A DNA stretch of 64,000 nucleotides from DASXRA01 sp036502575 (GCA_036502575.1 DASXYL010000018.1:13813-77812), one strand, 5' to 3'. Shown: positions 8,292 through 15,922, numbered from the stretch's first letter. Numbers and translations are program-made. Notes: generated from the sequence alone by a model not told the origin.

Positions 8292-9026
8292 ATGCCTGAC
8301 GAGGGTGTGCGTCTGCAGAAGGTTCTGGCCGCCGCGGGCCTCGGCTCTCGGCGAGCGTGTGAACTCCTGATCAGCGCGGGGCGGGTAGAGGTCAACGGTG
8401 CGCTCGTCACCCAACTGGGCGCGCGAGTCGACCCGCAGACGGCGGTGATCCGGGTTGACGGCGCGCGCATCGAGGTCCGGGACGACTTCGTGTATCTGGC
8501 GCTGAACAAGCCGCGGGGCGTGTTGAGCGCGATGTCGGACTCGCGGGGGCGCCGGACGGTGGGCGATCTGGTCGCAGACCGCGAGCGTCTGTTTCACGTC
8601 GGCCGTCTCGACGCCGACAGCGAGGGACTACTCCTGCTCACCAACGACGGCGACCTGGCGCACCGGTTGATGCATCCCTCCTTCGAGATCGTGAAGGTCT
8701 ACCTGGCCACGGTCGAGGGGGTTGTAGGCCGCGAGGTCGGCCGGCGGCTGCGGGCAGGGGTCGATCTGGAGGACGGCCCGGCCCGCGCGGACCGCTTCCG
8801 GGTCGTGGACTCGACGCCGGAGCGCAGCCTGGTGGAAGTCGCCCTGCACGAGGGGCGCAAGCACATCGTTCGCCGAATGCTCGCTGAGGTCGGCCATCCC
8901 GTTCAACGGCTGGTCCGCACGTCGATCGGACCGGTGCGGCTCGGGGGCCAGCGCGCCGGCGAGATCCGCTCCCTGACCCGGTCTGAGGTCGGGGAACTCC
9001 GTGATCTTATCGACAAAGCGGTATAG
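8292..9026 (+). CDS. rluB: rRNA pseudouridine synthase, RluB/RsuA type
   Basis: Converts a specific uridine of rRNA to pseudouridine. An S4 RNA-binding domain (RLQKVLAAAGLGSRRACE, about residues 6-50) precedes the catalytic domain with the Asp-bearing motif GRLDADSEGLLLLTNDG and the later GRKHIVRRMLAEVG. 244 residues, normal for the family. Its place after scpB and before cmk is conserved in actinobacteria. Its last codons (about 8985-9026) already follow the 8-bp phase of the downstream octamer array. Confidence 0.93.
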   Translation: MPDEGVRLQKVLAAAGLGSRRACELLISAGRVEVNGALVTQLGARVDPQTAVIRVDGARIEVRDDFVYLALNKPRGVLSAMSDSRGRRTVGDLVADRERLFHVGRLDADSEGLLLLTNDGDLAHRLMHPSFEIVKVYLATVEGVVGREVGRRLRAGVDLEDGPARADRFRVVDSTPERSLVEVALHEGRKHIVRRMLAEVGHPVQRLVRTSIGPVRLGGQRAGEIRSLTRSEVGELRDLIDKAV

Positions 9027-9345
9027 CTTCTAACCGTCTTAGCTGTAGGTCTGTGTAGCGCCAAAGCTGTAGAGCGCTACAGCGTTAAAGTTAGGTATCC
9101 ATGTAGGCACAAGCCGTTTAGAAGATTTAGCAGTTAGACGCTTAAACAGTTAAGCATTTAGATGGTTAAGCAGTTAAAGGATGTAACGGCTTACTGCTTA
9201 AACCGCTAATCGGTTAGAGGATTAAACTGCCAAGAGCTTAGGATATTAAGCGGCTAAGCGCTCAGACGTCTTGGCGATTAGGCAGTTCATCGCTGAGCAG
9301 ACTTAGGTCTGTACCGGCTAAACGATTTGCGTGTGTAACGATAGA
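9025..9345. repeat. Phased octanucleotide array A (40 units, no indels)
   Basis: Read in steps of 8 from 9026, 40 consecutive units show fixed base classes. By hand count position 8 is a purine in 40 of 40, position 5 a pyrimidine in 39 of 40, position 2 is C in 28, and positions 6-7 are TA in 17. Rotated, the consensus is RNCGNY followed by a 2-base spacer, most often TA; examples are AGCGGC-TA-AGCGCT and GACGCT-TA-AACAGT. The consensus equals its own reverse complement after rotation. Unit sequences differ, but the spacing never slips. It is markedly more A+T-rich than its surroundings and begins at the rluB stop codon. No ORF or RNA family is recognisable. Confidence 0.9.
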
Positions 9346-9592
9346 TCGCCCGGCGCGGAGCCCGCGGACTTTGTCGCTAAATCGGTAAAGAGATAGATCG
9401 CGCAATCGCGCAGCTCAGGCCCAGGAACTCAGGCCCCTGTGGCCCCAGGGTGCGCTCTCAGCATAGGCCCAAGGCTCACCGGCGCGCGTGATCGAGCAGC
9501 CTCGTCTCCGGAGAACGTCGGCAGCTGCGATCTACGATGACGCCGACCTCGTAGTCAGCGCGCTTGCAGCCGAGTGCCGCTGCGGCACTCGC
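9346..9592. other. GC-rich linker between the two octamer arrays
   Basis: No gene. The 8-bp order is weaker but not absent: ATCGCGCA occurs twice in tandem near 9397-9412, and AGGCCCAG / AGGCCCCT / AGGCCCAA recur at multiples of 8. A short inverted repeat GAGTGCCGCTGCGGCACTC (9572-9590) lies at the right end. The array phase differs by 2 bases between the two sides, so a net shift happened in this stretch. Confidence 0.55.
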
Positions 9593-9873
9593 CGATCTGG
9601 CCGTGTATCGATCTGACGGCGTGCCGGTACGACGCCTCGTAGACTTGCCGAGTTGGGGAGGTAGCAGCTCGGCGACGTAGCAGTTGACCGACCTGACCCC
9701 TGACCGATCTGCCGATACCTCTGCAGGCAGTCATCTCGATGACGTCGGCGTTGCTCGAAGAGCTGCATCGCTAAGTCGACAAAGATTCAAAGCGTGTCGT
9801 TGCTTAGATGCTGTATCGCTGAAGCTCTAAGCTGCTGAAGGCATCTCTCGGCTTACCGGTCTAGCGTGAAAGC
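9593..9873. repeat. Phased octanucleotide array B (35 units)
   Basis: Read in steps of 8 from 9593, 35 units give C at position 1 in 24, G at position 2 in 25, a pyrimidine at position 4 in 30 and a purine at position 7 in 30 (hand counts). This is the same RNCGNYNN consensus as array A, but more GC-rich and without the dominant TA spacer. Examples are CGATCTGA, CGACCTGA, CGCTGAAG. It runs to the aroH start codon and its last units contain the likely aroH promoter. Confidence 0.8.
9862..9867 (+). promoter_or_regulatory. Likely -10 element of a leaderless aroH transcript
   Basis: TAGCGT lies 6 nt before GTG 9874, the spacing seen at other probable leaderless genes in this window. It falls inside the last octamers of array B, so proteins covering the array could affect aroH expression. 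Confidence 0.5.
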
Positions 9874-10269
9874 GTGTTCTCGATGAAGGGTGGCGGCGCC
9901 AGCGTGGCAGCGGTTCGAGCGGTACGGGGAGCTATCCAGGTGGACAGCGATGATCGCGAGGCGATCCTCTCCGGCACGGCTGAGTTGATCACCGAGATCC
10001 TCGAGCGAAACGAGATCCGACCGGTCGAGCTGATCAGCATGGTCTTCACCGCGACACCCGACCTGACGGCCGAGTTCCCGGCGTATGCGGCGCGTCAGCT
10101 CGGTCTGACCGACGTGCCCTTGCTCTGCGCCTCGGAGATTGGCGTTCCCGGCGCGATGCCGCGGGTACTCCGGGTGCTGGCGCACGTCGAGTCCGAGCGC
10201 CCCAGGAGCGAGATCAGGCACGTGTACCTGGGCGGGGCAGCGAAGCTACGGACGGATCTCCCCCAATGA
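9874..10269 (+). CDS. aroH: Chorismate mutase, AroH type
   Basis: Rearranges chorismate to prephenate for Phe/Tyr synthesis. The protein has the AroH-class pattern AVRAVRGAIQVDSDDREAIL, FTATPDLTAEFPAYAARQLG and SEIGVPGAMPRVLRVLAHVE, including the Arg, Cys/Ser-Glu and Arg positions used in the trimeric active site. 131 residues from GTG 9874, which follows TAGCGT by 6 nt; the family usually starts close to VRAVRGA, so GTG 9904 is an alternative start. It is isolated by non-coding DNA on both sides (about 850 and 616 bp). Confidence 0.92.
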   Translation: MFSMKGGGASVAAVRAVRGAIQVDSDDREAILSGTAELITEILERNEIRPVELISMVFTATPDLTAEFPAYAARQLGLTDVPLLCASEIGVPGAMPRVLRVLAHVESERPRSEIRHVYLGGAAKLRTDLPQ

Positions 10270-10885
10270 GCCATCTCGTCACGCCAGCCTCAAGGAGGCG
10301 GGAGCGGATGAACCCGGCTCAGTCAGGCCCTCGCCGCGTGCTCCTGCGACGCTCATCGGCTCGGCCCGGGCGAGTTGGCCTCACGGTCGGGTTGGTCGAG
10401 GCGACCACGGACGGCGCAGGGGCGCCACACCGCCGGACCGCCGCCCACGCGCGGGTCGACGCAAGGTCCAGATGTCGATGCCTGATCAGTCGGGCGGGGG
10501 AGACCAGGAGAGATGGCCAGCCGGCCGGGCCGATTGCGAGGCGAATCGGCCCGGTTGCGGCGCATCGGGCGGTCCAGCTCGACCCGAGTGCCGGAGTGTC
10601 GATCGAGGACGGTGCGGACGGTCTGGAGTGCGGACGTCGGCTCGGAGCCGATACGGCCAACGGGGGCTAATCCTCAACCAGACGGCTAGCCATTTGCTCG
10701 CTGTTTAGCCGCAACATCCACGCCAGCCCGAGACGCTTGATTCGGCCGCCGACCCAACAGGCCGTGATCGGTCGCCCATCGCGCACTCGGGCGTGCCCAT
10801 GCGGGTCATGCCTGAGCGCTGTTGGTCAGAGCCCGCGCGGTAAGTTGCCGGTGATCACGAGGCCGGACCTGCCCAGGATGAGGAC
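10270..10885. other. 616-bp region between aroH and cmk without a convincing gene
   Basis: Open frames here are Arg/Ala-rich and lack any family resemblance or ribosome-binding site, so I call no gene. A small hairpin GCCTC-AAG-GAGGC lies just after aroH (about 10288-10300). Around 10570-10650 a run with recurring GAGTGC(C/G)G and GACGG segments at multiples of 8 is a weak echo of the octamer arrays. CAGGAT 6 nt before the cmk GTG may be its -10. Confidence 0.5.
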
Positions 10886-11611
10886 GTGACAGCACAGCCC
10901 GCCGGTACGAATCCGGTTCCGCACGAGCGCAGCGCCCGCTTCTCCGGCGTGGTGGCGCTCGACGGTCCGTCCGGCACCGGAAAATCAACCGTCGCGCGGA
11001 TGCTCGCGCGGCGGTTGGGTGCGCGCTATCTCGATACCGGGGCGATGTACCGGGCCGCGACTCTCGCCGTGCTCGACCGCACGGTCGACGTCCAGGAGCA
11101 GGCTCGGGTGGCCGACGCCGTCCGGGCGGCCCGCATCAACATCTCGACCGACCCGGACCGGGTCGGCATCGAGCTGGACGGCCGGGCGGTCGACGCGCAG
11201 ATTCGCTCGGCACCGGTCACTGCCGCAGTGAGTGCTGTGTCGGCGGTTCCTGCGGTGCGGACCGTGCTCGTCGAGCAGCAGCGCCGGCTGATCGGTGACG
11301 GGCCGATCGTGGTGGAGGGGCGCGACATCGGCTCGGTCGTGTATCCCGACGCTCGCGCGAAGTTCTATCTGACCGCTTCGCCGGAGGCCCGCGCCGCACG
11401 GCGGGCCAAGGAGCTCGGCCCGGGCATGGATGTGACCGCGGTCGGCGCGGACTTGCAGCGCCGCGACCAGCTGGACAGCACCCGGGCGGTGAGTCCCTTG
11501 GCGCGAGCTGCGGACGCCGTCGAGGTTGACACGACTGAGCTATCCATCGATGAAGTGGTAGATCGCCTTGTCGACATAGTGCTGAATCGAGCGGCTGAGG
11601 CGGATGCGTGA
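10886..11611 (+). CDS. cmk: Cytidylate kinase
   Basis: Phosphorylates CMP and dCMP to the diphosphates. P-loop GPSGTGKST at about residues 29-37, followed by LGARYLDTGAMYRAATL (NMP-binding) and the family signature VVEGRDIGSVVYPDA, then the LID-like EARAARRAKEL. 241 residues with a short N-terminal tail. It starts on GTG after the long aroH-cmk gap and ends directly before der, as in mycobacteria (Rv1712-Rv1713). Confidence 0.95.
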   Translation: MTAQPAGTNPVPHERSARFSGVVALDGPSGTGKSTVARMLARRLGARYLDTGAMYRAATLAVLDRTVDVQEQARVADAVRAARINISTDPDRVGIELDGRAVDAQIRSAPVTAAVSAVSAVPAVRTVLVEQQRRLIGDGPIVVEGRDIGSVVYPDARAKFYLTASPEARAARRAKELGPGMDVTAVGADLQRRDQLDSTRAVSPLARAADAVEVDTTELSIDEVVDRLVDIVLNRAAEADA

Positions 11612-11668
11612 GTGGGCCACGCTGCGGCGTCCGGCGGAGTTGCTGTGCGGTCGGGCAGGATTGGTGAC

Positions 11669-13024
11669 GTGACCGAGCCCGACGATTTTGCAGCCGAGAC
11701 GCTTCCGCCGGCACCGGTGGTTGCCGTGGTCGGCCGGCCGAACGTCGGCAAGTCGACCCTGGTCAACCGCATCCTCGGTCGTCGCGAAGCCGTCGTGCAG
11801 GATGTTCCCGGCGTAACCCGCGACCGCGTAGCCTACGACGCGCTGTGGTCCGGGCGGCGGTTCACGCTCGTCGACACGGGCGGTTGGGAACCGGACGCGC
11901 GCGGCCTCCAAGCGATGGTGTCAGCGCAGGCGCAGCGAGCCGTCGAGACCGCTGATCTCGTCCTCTTCGTGGTGGACGGCCGCACCGGGGCCACCGAAAC
12001 CGATCTCACCGTCGCCCGCACGTTGAGACGAGCCGAGCAGCCGGTGATCCTTGCGGTGACCAAGATCGACGACGAGCGCGGGGAGGCTGACGCAGCCGGG
12101 CTCTGGAGCCTGGGGCTGGGTCAGCCGTACGCGGTGAGCGGCTTGCACGGTCGCGGCAGCGGTGAGCTGCTCGACGCCGTGCTCGAGGCCATGCCGGACG
12201 CGCCCGCTGAGACGGTCACCGACGAAGGGCCGCGCCGGGTTGCTCTGGTGGGGCGTCCCAACGTAGGCAAGTCCAGCCTGCTCAACCGGGTCACCGGTGA
12301 CGCTCGATCGGTCGTCGACGCGGTGGCGGGCACCACGATCGACCCGGTCGACAGCCTCGTCGAGCTGGGTGGAGAGACATGGCGCTTTGTCGACACGGCT
12401 GGGCTGCGGCGGCGCGTCCACCAGGCCGCTGGCATGGAGTACTACGCCAGCTTGCGTACCGCTGGCGCCATCGAAGCGGCCGAGGTCGCGGTGGTCCTGC
12501 TGGACGCATCCGAGCCCCTGTCTGAGCAGGATCAACGCGTCATCGCGGCAGTGGTCGAGGCGGGGCGCGCCCTCGTCATCGCGTTCAACAAGTGGGACCG
12601 CGTCGACGAGGACCGCCGCGAGCGCCTGGAGCGCGAGGTGAGCCGCGAGCTGGCGCGCGTGCAGTGGGCGCCCCGGGTGAACGTTTCGGCCGAGACCGGC
12701 CGGGCGGTCGAAAAGCTCGCCGGAGCGCTGCGCACGAGCCTCGCGTCCTGGGATCGGCGCATCTCTACCGGGCGGCTGAACGCCTGGCTCACCGATGTCG
12801 TGGCGGCCACCCCGCCGCCCGGGCGAGGTGGCAAGGTGCCGCGCGTGCTGTTCGCCACCCAGGCCGACACCCGTCCGCCCCGATTCGTGCTCTTCACGAC
12901 CGGCTTCCTCGAGGCGAGCTACCGCCGCTTCCTGGAACGGCGCCTCCGAGAGGACTTCGACTTCGCCGGCACGCCGATCGAGATCTCGGTTCGCGTGCGC
13001 GAGCGGCGCCTCGCCCGGCGCTGA
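11669..13024 (+). CDS. der: Ribosome biogenesis GTPase Der
   Basis: Essential double GTPase for 50S subunit assembly. Two G domains are visible, each with GRPNVGKS(T/S) and a DTGG or DTAGL G3 motif, plus NKWD of the second domain, then the KH-like C-terminal domain with GKVPRVLFATQADTRPPRFV. I chose GTG 11669 (451 aa); GTG 11612, directly after the cmk stop, would add 19 residues and cannot be excluded. The CAGGAT 7 nt before GTG 11669 may be a -10 element. Confidence 0.95.
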   Translation: MTEPDDFAAETLPPAPVVAVVGRPNVGKSTLVNRILGRREAVVQDVPGVTRDRVAYDALWSGRRFTLVDTGGWEPDARGLQAMVSAQAQRAVETADLVLFVVDGRTGATETDLTVARTLRRAEQPVILAVTKIDDERGEADAAGLWSLGLGQPYAVSGLHGRGSGELLDAVLEAMPDAPAETVTDEGPRRVALVGRPNVGKSSLLNRVTGDARSVVDAVAGTTIDPVDSLVELGGETWRFVDTAGLRRRVHQAAGMEYYASLRTAGAIEAAEVAVVLLDASEPLSEQDQRVIAAVVEAGRALVIAFNKWDRVDEDRRERLEREVSRELARVQWAPRVNVSAETGRAVEKLAGALRTSLASWDRRISTGRLNAWLTDVVAATPPPGRGGKVPRVLFATQADTRPPRFVLFTTGFLEASYRRFLERRLREDFDFAGTPIEISVRVRERRLARR

Positions 13025-13071
13025 CCAGCGCGGATCGGCGCGGCGGCTACGCTAGGGTTTCTTCGCACGGC

Positions 13072-13145
13072 CGGGACGTGGCGCAGTTTGGTAGCGCACC
13101 TGACTGGGGGTCAGGGGGTCGTGGGTTCGAATCCCGCCGTCCCGA
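13072..13145 (+). tRNA. tRNA-Pro (anticodon GGG)
   Basis: A cloverleaf of 74 nt. The acceptor stem CGGGACG pairs perfectly with CGTCCCG, the anticodon stem CCTGA with TCAGG around the loop CTGGGGG (anticodon GGG), and the T arm GTGGG-TTCGAAT-CCCGC is canonical. No CCA is encoded. It decodes CCC/CCT proline codons. Confidence 0.96.
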
Positions 13146-13219
13146 CTCGTAACTCGAATGCCAGCAGGATCGGCGCGCGCAGTGGGCGCCGGTCCGCTCA
13201 AGCCCGAGACGGAGGTGGC

Positions 13220-13822
13220 GTGGCGTCGGGCGCTCCGGATGACCTCACCGAGGTTGCCGCGCAGCGCGTGGTCACCGTGCCCAACGCGCTGAGCGTTCTG
13301 CGCCTGCTCGGCGTGCCGCTGTTCCTGTGGCTGCTGCTCGGACCGCACGCCGACATCGCCGCGCTGATCGTGCTGGCACTGTCCGGGTTCACCGACTGGG
13401 CCGACGGCGTCCTGGCCCGCAGGCTCAACCAGACGAGCAAGCTCGGCGCCCTGCTCGATCCGGCCGCAGATCGTCTCTACATCATCGCCACGCTCGTCGG
13501 ACTGACCTTGCGGCACATCATTCCGTGGTGGCTCGCGGCCGTGATCGTCGGACGGGACCTGCTCCTGTCACTCACGCTGCCCGTGCTGCGCCGCCACGGT
13601 TACGGTCCGCCGCCCGTGCACTACCTGGGCAAGGCGGCCACCTTCAACCTGCTCTATGCGTTCCCGCTGCTGTTGCTCGCCGCGCGTGATGGAACGATGG
13701 CCGACGTGGCCCGTCCGATCGCCTGGGCGTTCACGATCTGGGGCACCGCGCTGTACCTCTGGGCCGGCGCGCTGTACCTGGTCCAGGTCGATCAGCTCAC
13801 CCGCCGGGCAGCGACACCATGA
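13220..13822 (+). CDS. CDP-alcohol phosphatidyltransferase (PgsA-type)
   Basis: Membrane enzyme joining CDP-diacylglycerol to an alcohol, most likely glycerol-3-phosphate in anionic phospholipid synthesis, although cardiolipin synthase is an alternative. The signature DWADGVLARRL with the spaced G and D residues (LGALLDPAADR) matches DGX2ARX8GX3DX3D. About five to six hydrophobic helices. Start GTG 13220 follows GGAGG at good spacing (200 aa); the frame extends upstream into the tRNA but that is not coding. Ends in an ATGA overlap with the first DUF881 gene, as in the Rv1822-Rv1823 pair. Confidence 0.9.
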   Translation: MASGAPDDLTEVAAQRVVTVPNALSVLRLLGVPLFLWLLLGPHADIAALIVLALSGFTDWADGVLARRLNQTSKLGALLDPAADRLYIIATLVGLTLRHIIPWWLAAVIVGRDLLLSLTLPVLRRHGYGPPPVHYLGKAATFNLLYAFPLLLLAARDGTMADVARPIAWAFTIWGTALYLWAGALYLVQVDQLTRRAATP

Positions 13823-14670
13823 CTTCTCGACGTAGCACTTTGTCGACGGATCTTCTTATCGACTTAGTGACGAACACGGCGGACCCCGGGTACGCCGCCA
13901 CCGCGGCCCGGCGTGGACCCGATGCACCACGGCGGTGGTTCGACCGTCCGGCGACCGCGGTCGGCTGCGTGTTGGTCGGGTTCACGTTGGCGATCGCGTA
14001 CGTGCACACCCACCGGGGCGCGCCGGCCGCAGCCAAGGTGCACGACGACCTGGTGCACCGCGTCGAGACAGCGCAGTCGTCAGCCAACGCGCTCGAGGCG
14101 AGAGCACAGCAGTTGGGCACCGAGATCACTCGAGCGCGTGACCAGGCGTTGCCGGGTACTTCGCTCGGCGCGCAGTTACAGCGCAACGAGTTGTTGGCCG
14201 GGGCGACGCCGGCGGTCGGACCGGGGCTGCAGGTCAAGCTCGGCGATCCACCTCAGCCGACCAGTACGCCGGACAACGGCCGTCCCGGCACTACCCCTAT
14301 CGGAGGTACGCAGCTACTGACCGATCGCGACGTGCGTAGCGTCGTGAACGAGTTATGGCACGACGGCGCCGAGGCGATCTCGGTGAACGACGTGCGGCTG
14401 ACACCCACCTCCGCCATCCGGTTCGCGGGCCAGGCCGTCCTGGTCGACTTCGCGCCCATAACGTCGCCTTACACGATCGAGGCCATAGGAGATAGTGACG
14501 TGCTCGTGACGAGCTTCGCCGACAGCGATGTGGCAAGTCGCTACCACACCCTGGCCTCGGCCGAAGGCGTGAACTTCTCGTGGGCGCAGGAAGGCAAGCT
14601 GCACCTGCCGGCCACCCCGGCGGCGACGCCGAGATACGCCCGCCCCGCCGAGACGAAGGGTCCCCGATGA
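13819..14670 (+). CDS. DUF881 family membrane-anchored protein (first copy)
   Basis: 283 residues. A cytosolic N-terminus of about 45 residues, one transmembrane helix (ATAVGCVLVGFTLAIAYV), a coiled-coil-like stretch (KVHDDLVHRVETAQSSANAL to about residue 115), then the DUF881 domain with VGPGLQVKLGDPP, LWHDGAEAISVNDVRL and YTIEAIGDSDVL. Its function is unknown; in this phylum it is always found with the small basic protein and a second DUF881 gene. ATGA overlaps on both sides show tight translational coupling. Confidence 0.88.
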   Translation: MTSRRSTLSTDLLIDLVTNTADPGYAATAARRGPDAPRRWFDRPATAVGCVLVGFTLAIAYVHTHRGAPAAAKVHDDLVHRVETAQSSANALEARAQQLGTEITRARDQALPGTSLGAQLQRNELLAGATPAVGPGLQVKLGDPPQPTSTPDNGRPGTTPIGGTQLLTDRDVRSVVNELWHDGAEAISVNDVRLTPTSAIRFAGQAVLVDFAPITSPYTIEAIGDSDVLVTSFADSDVASRYHTLASAEGVNFSWAQEGKLHLPATPAATPRYARPAETKGPR

Positions 14671-14999
14671 TCGCCGGACTCGCCCTGGCCGTAGGTGTCA
14701 TTGTCGGCCTGGTGCTGCGCCCGACGGTGCCGCACTGGCTCGAGCCGTATCTGCCGATCGCCGTGGTGGCGGCGCTCGATGCCGTCTTCGGCGGCATCCG
14801 GGCCCGCTTGGACGGGATCTTCGACTCCAAGGTGTTCGTCGTGTCCTTCGTGTCCAACGTCGTGGTCGCCGCGCTGATCGTGTTCCTGGGCGACAAGCTG
14901 GGCGTGGGCGGCCAGCTGTCCACTGCGGTCGTGGTCGTGCTCGGTATCCGCATCTTCGGTAACGCGGCCGCGATCAGAAGGCACGTCTTCCGAGCATGA
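14667..14999 (+). CDS. sbp: Small basic membrane protein (Sbp)
   Basis: 110 residues with about three to four transmembrane segments: IAGLALAVGVIVGLVL, YLPIAVVAALDAVFGGIRA, VFVVSFVSNVVVAALIVFLG, LSTAVVVVLGIRIFGNAAAI. This is the DUF1290/Sbp family, also known from Bacillus beside the division genes. The start is the ATG within the ATGA overlap; a longer frame upstream only shadows DUF881. Sandwiched between two DUF881 genes, so it may form a membrane complex with them (inference). Confidence 0.92.
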   Translation: MIAGLALAVGVIVGLVLRPTVPHWLEPYLPIAVVAALDAVFGGIRARLDGIFDSKVFVVSFVSNVVVAALIVFLGDKLGVGGQLSTAVVVVLGIRIFGNAAAIRRHVFRA

Positions 15000-15922
15000 C
15001 CAACGACGACAACAACCACCCCGACGACCGTGCGACCGACGAATCCCGAGCCGAGGAAACCCAGCCACCGCGCGAAGAGCCGGTAGCCGAGGAACCGAGT
15101 AGCAACGAACTCAACCCAGAACGCGATGAGCGCTCGCGCGAAGAGTCCGCCGGCCGCGACGCGGACGCGCCGCTAGGCGCGTTCGGATCCGGGATTGCCC
15201 CCGAAGCGAAGCGAGTGGGGCGAGACCGGATCCGACTCCGGCGGGATAAGAAGAGTGCTGGGATCCTCATCGGGGTGCTCACCGCGATCCTCGGTTTCGC
15301 CATCGCGGTGCAGGTCCGGTCGAACTCGTCCTCGGACAGCCTGTCCAACGCCCGCGAGGACGACCTGATCCGCATCCTCGACGACCAGAACGCTCGGGCG
15401 GAACGGCTCGATCAGCAGATCGCCGACCTGCAGGCCACCCTGGACGAGTTGCAGCGCAGCGGCAACAGCGACGCGGTCGCTCAGCAGCAAGCTGAACGTG
15501 AGCTTCAGTCACTGGAGGTACTGCTCGGCACGGTGCCGGCCACCGGCCCCGGTATCACCGCCGACATCACCGATCCGCAGCACAAGCTCAAGGCCGAGGA
15601 TCTGCTCGATGTCGTCGAGGAACTGCGCGGCGCCGGCGCCGAGTCGATCCAGTTCGGCTCGGTACGAGTGACCACCGCCACGAGCTTCACTGACAGCAGC
15701 GATGGCGTCCAGGTCGACGGCCAGCAGATCAGCCCGCCGTACCGCGTGCTGGCCATCGGGGATCCGAAGACGCTCGACACCGCGCTCAACATTCCGGGCG
15801 GAGTGGCGGCGACGGCACGCAACGCCGGCGGCGACGCCCAGATCGTCGAGCAGCAGCAGGTCGACATCACGGCGCGCAGCAGCGTGCCCAGCCCCAAATA
15901 CGCGGCGCCGGGCGGGCGGTAG
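14996..15922 (+). CDS. DUF881 family membrane-anchored protein (second copy) with a repeat-derived insert
   Basis: 308 residues. The N-terminal 85 are highly charged (Asp/Glu/Arg-rich), then one transmembrane helix (AGILIGVLTAILGFAIAVQV), a coiled coil (DDLIRILDDQNARAERLDQQ) and the DUF881 domain with VPATGPGITADITDP and VEELRGAGAESIQFGSVRV. Residues about 42-85 are encoded by an in-frame copy of the dispersed repeat also found after xerD and gcvP, just before the membrane helix. The gene overlaps sbp in an ATGA. The domain itself looks complete. Confidence 0.9.
   Translation: MTNDDNNHPDDRATDESRAEETQPPREEPVAEEPSSNELNPERDERSREESAGRDADAPLGAFGSGIAPEAKRVGRDRIRLRRDKKSAGILIGVLTAILGFAIAVQVRSNSSSDSLSNAREDDLIRILDDQNARAERLDQQIADLQATLDELQRSGNSDAVAQQQAERELQSLEVLLGTVPATGPGITADITDPQHKLKAEDLLDVVEELRGAGAESIQFGSVRVTTATSFTDSSDGVQVDGQQISPPYRVLAIGDPKTLDTALNIPGGVAATARNAGGDAQIVEQQQVDITARSSVPSPKYAAPGGR
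15120..15250 (-). repeat. Dispersed palindromic repeat, copy 3 (inside the DUF881 coding sequence)
   Basis: Reverse-orientation copy of the element at 4682-4832. The first 40 bases match the end segments after xerD and gcvP with one or two differences, and 15199-15219 matches the complement of 4731-4751 over 21 of 21 bases. The last bases (CTCCGGCGGGATAAG) match the other end of copy 1. It is read through in frame without a stop and encodes about 44 residues of the host protein. Confidence 0.85.

Noticed and set aside
8588..8598. parS half-site TGTTTCACGT
   Set aside because: It lacks the second half of the palindrome and encodes the conserved LFHVGRLD of pseudouridine synthases.
9532..9768. 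Minus-strand ORF of 78 codons within array B
   Set aside because: Arg-rich, no ribosome-binding site, no family resemblance, and explained by a GC-rich octamer pattern.
9025..9873. CRISPR array or tandem minisatellite
   Set aside because: No repeat of 20 or more bases with spacers, and units are not copies of one sequence; only base classes recur at 8-bp steps.
10570..10660. Third octamer array between aroH and cmk
   Set aside because: Some 8- and 16-bp recurrences of GAGTGC(C/G)G are visible, but columns are not consistently purine or pyrimidine.
10266..10670. ORF of 134 codons after aroH
   Set aside because: Starts in the aroH stop but encodes an Arg/Ala/Gly-rich sequence without domains, typical of a shadow frame in GC-rich DNA.
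15069..15084. Fourth partial copy of the dispersed repeat (CGCGCGAAGAGCCGG)
   Set aside because: Only about 12 bases match one segment and it adjoins copy 3; too short to separate from chance.
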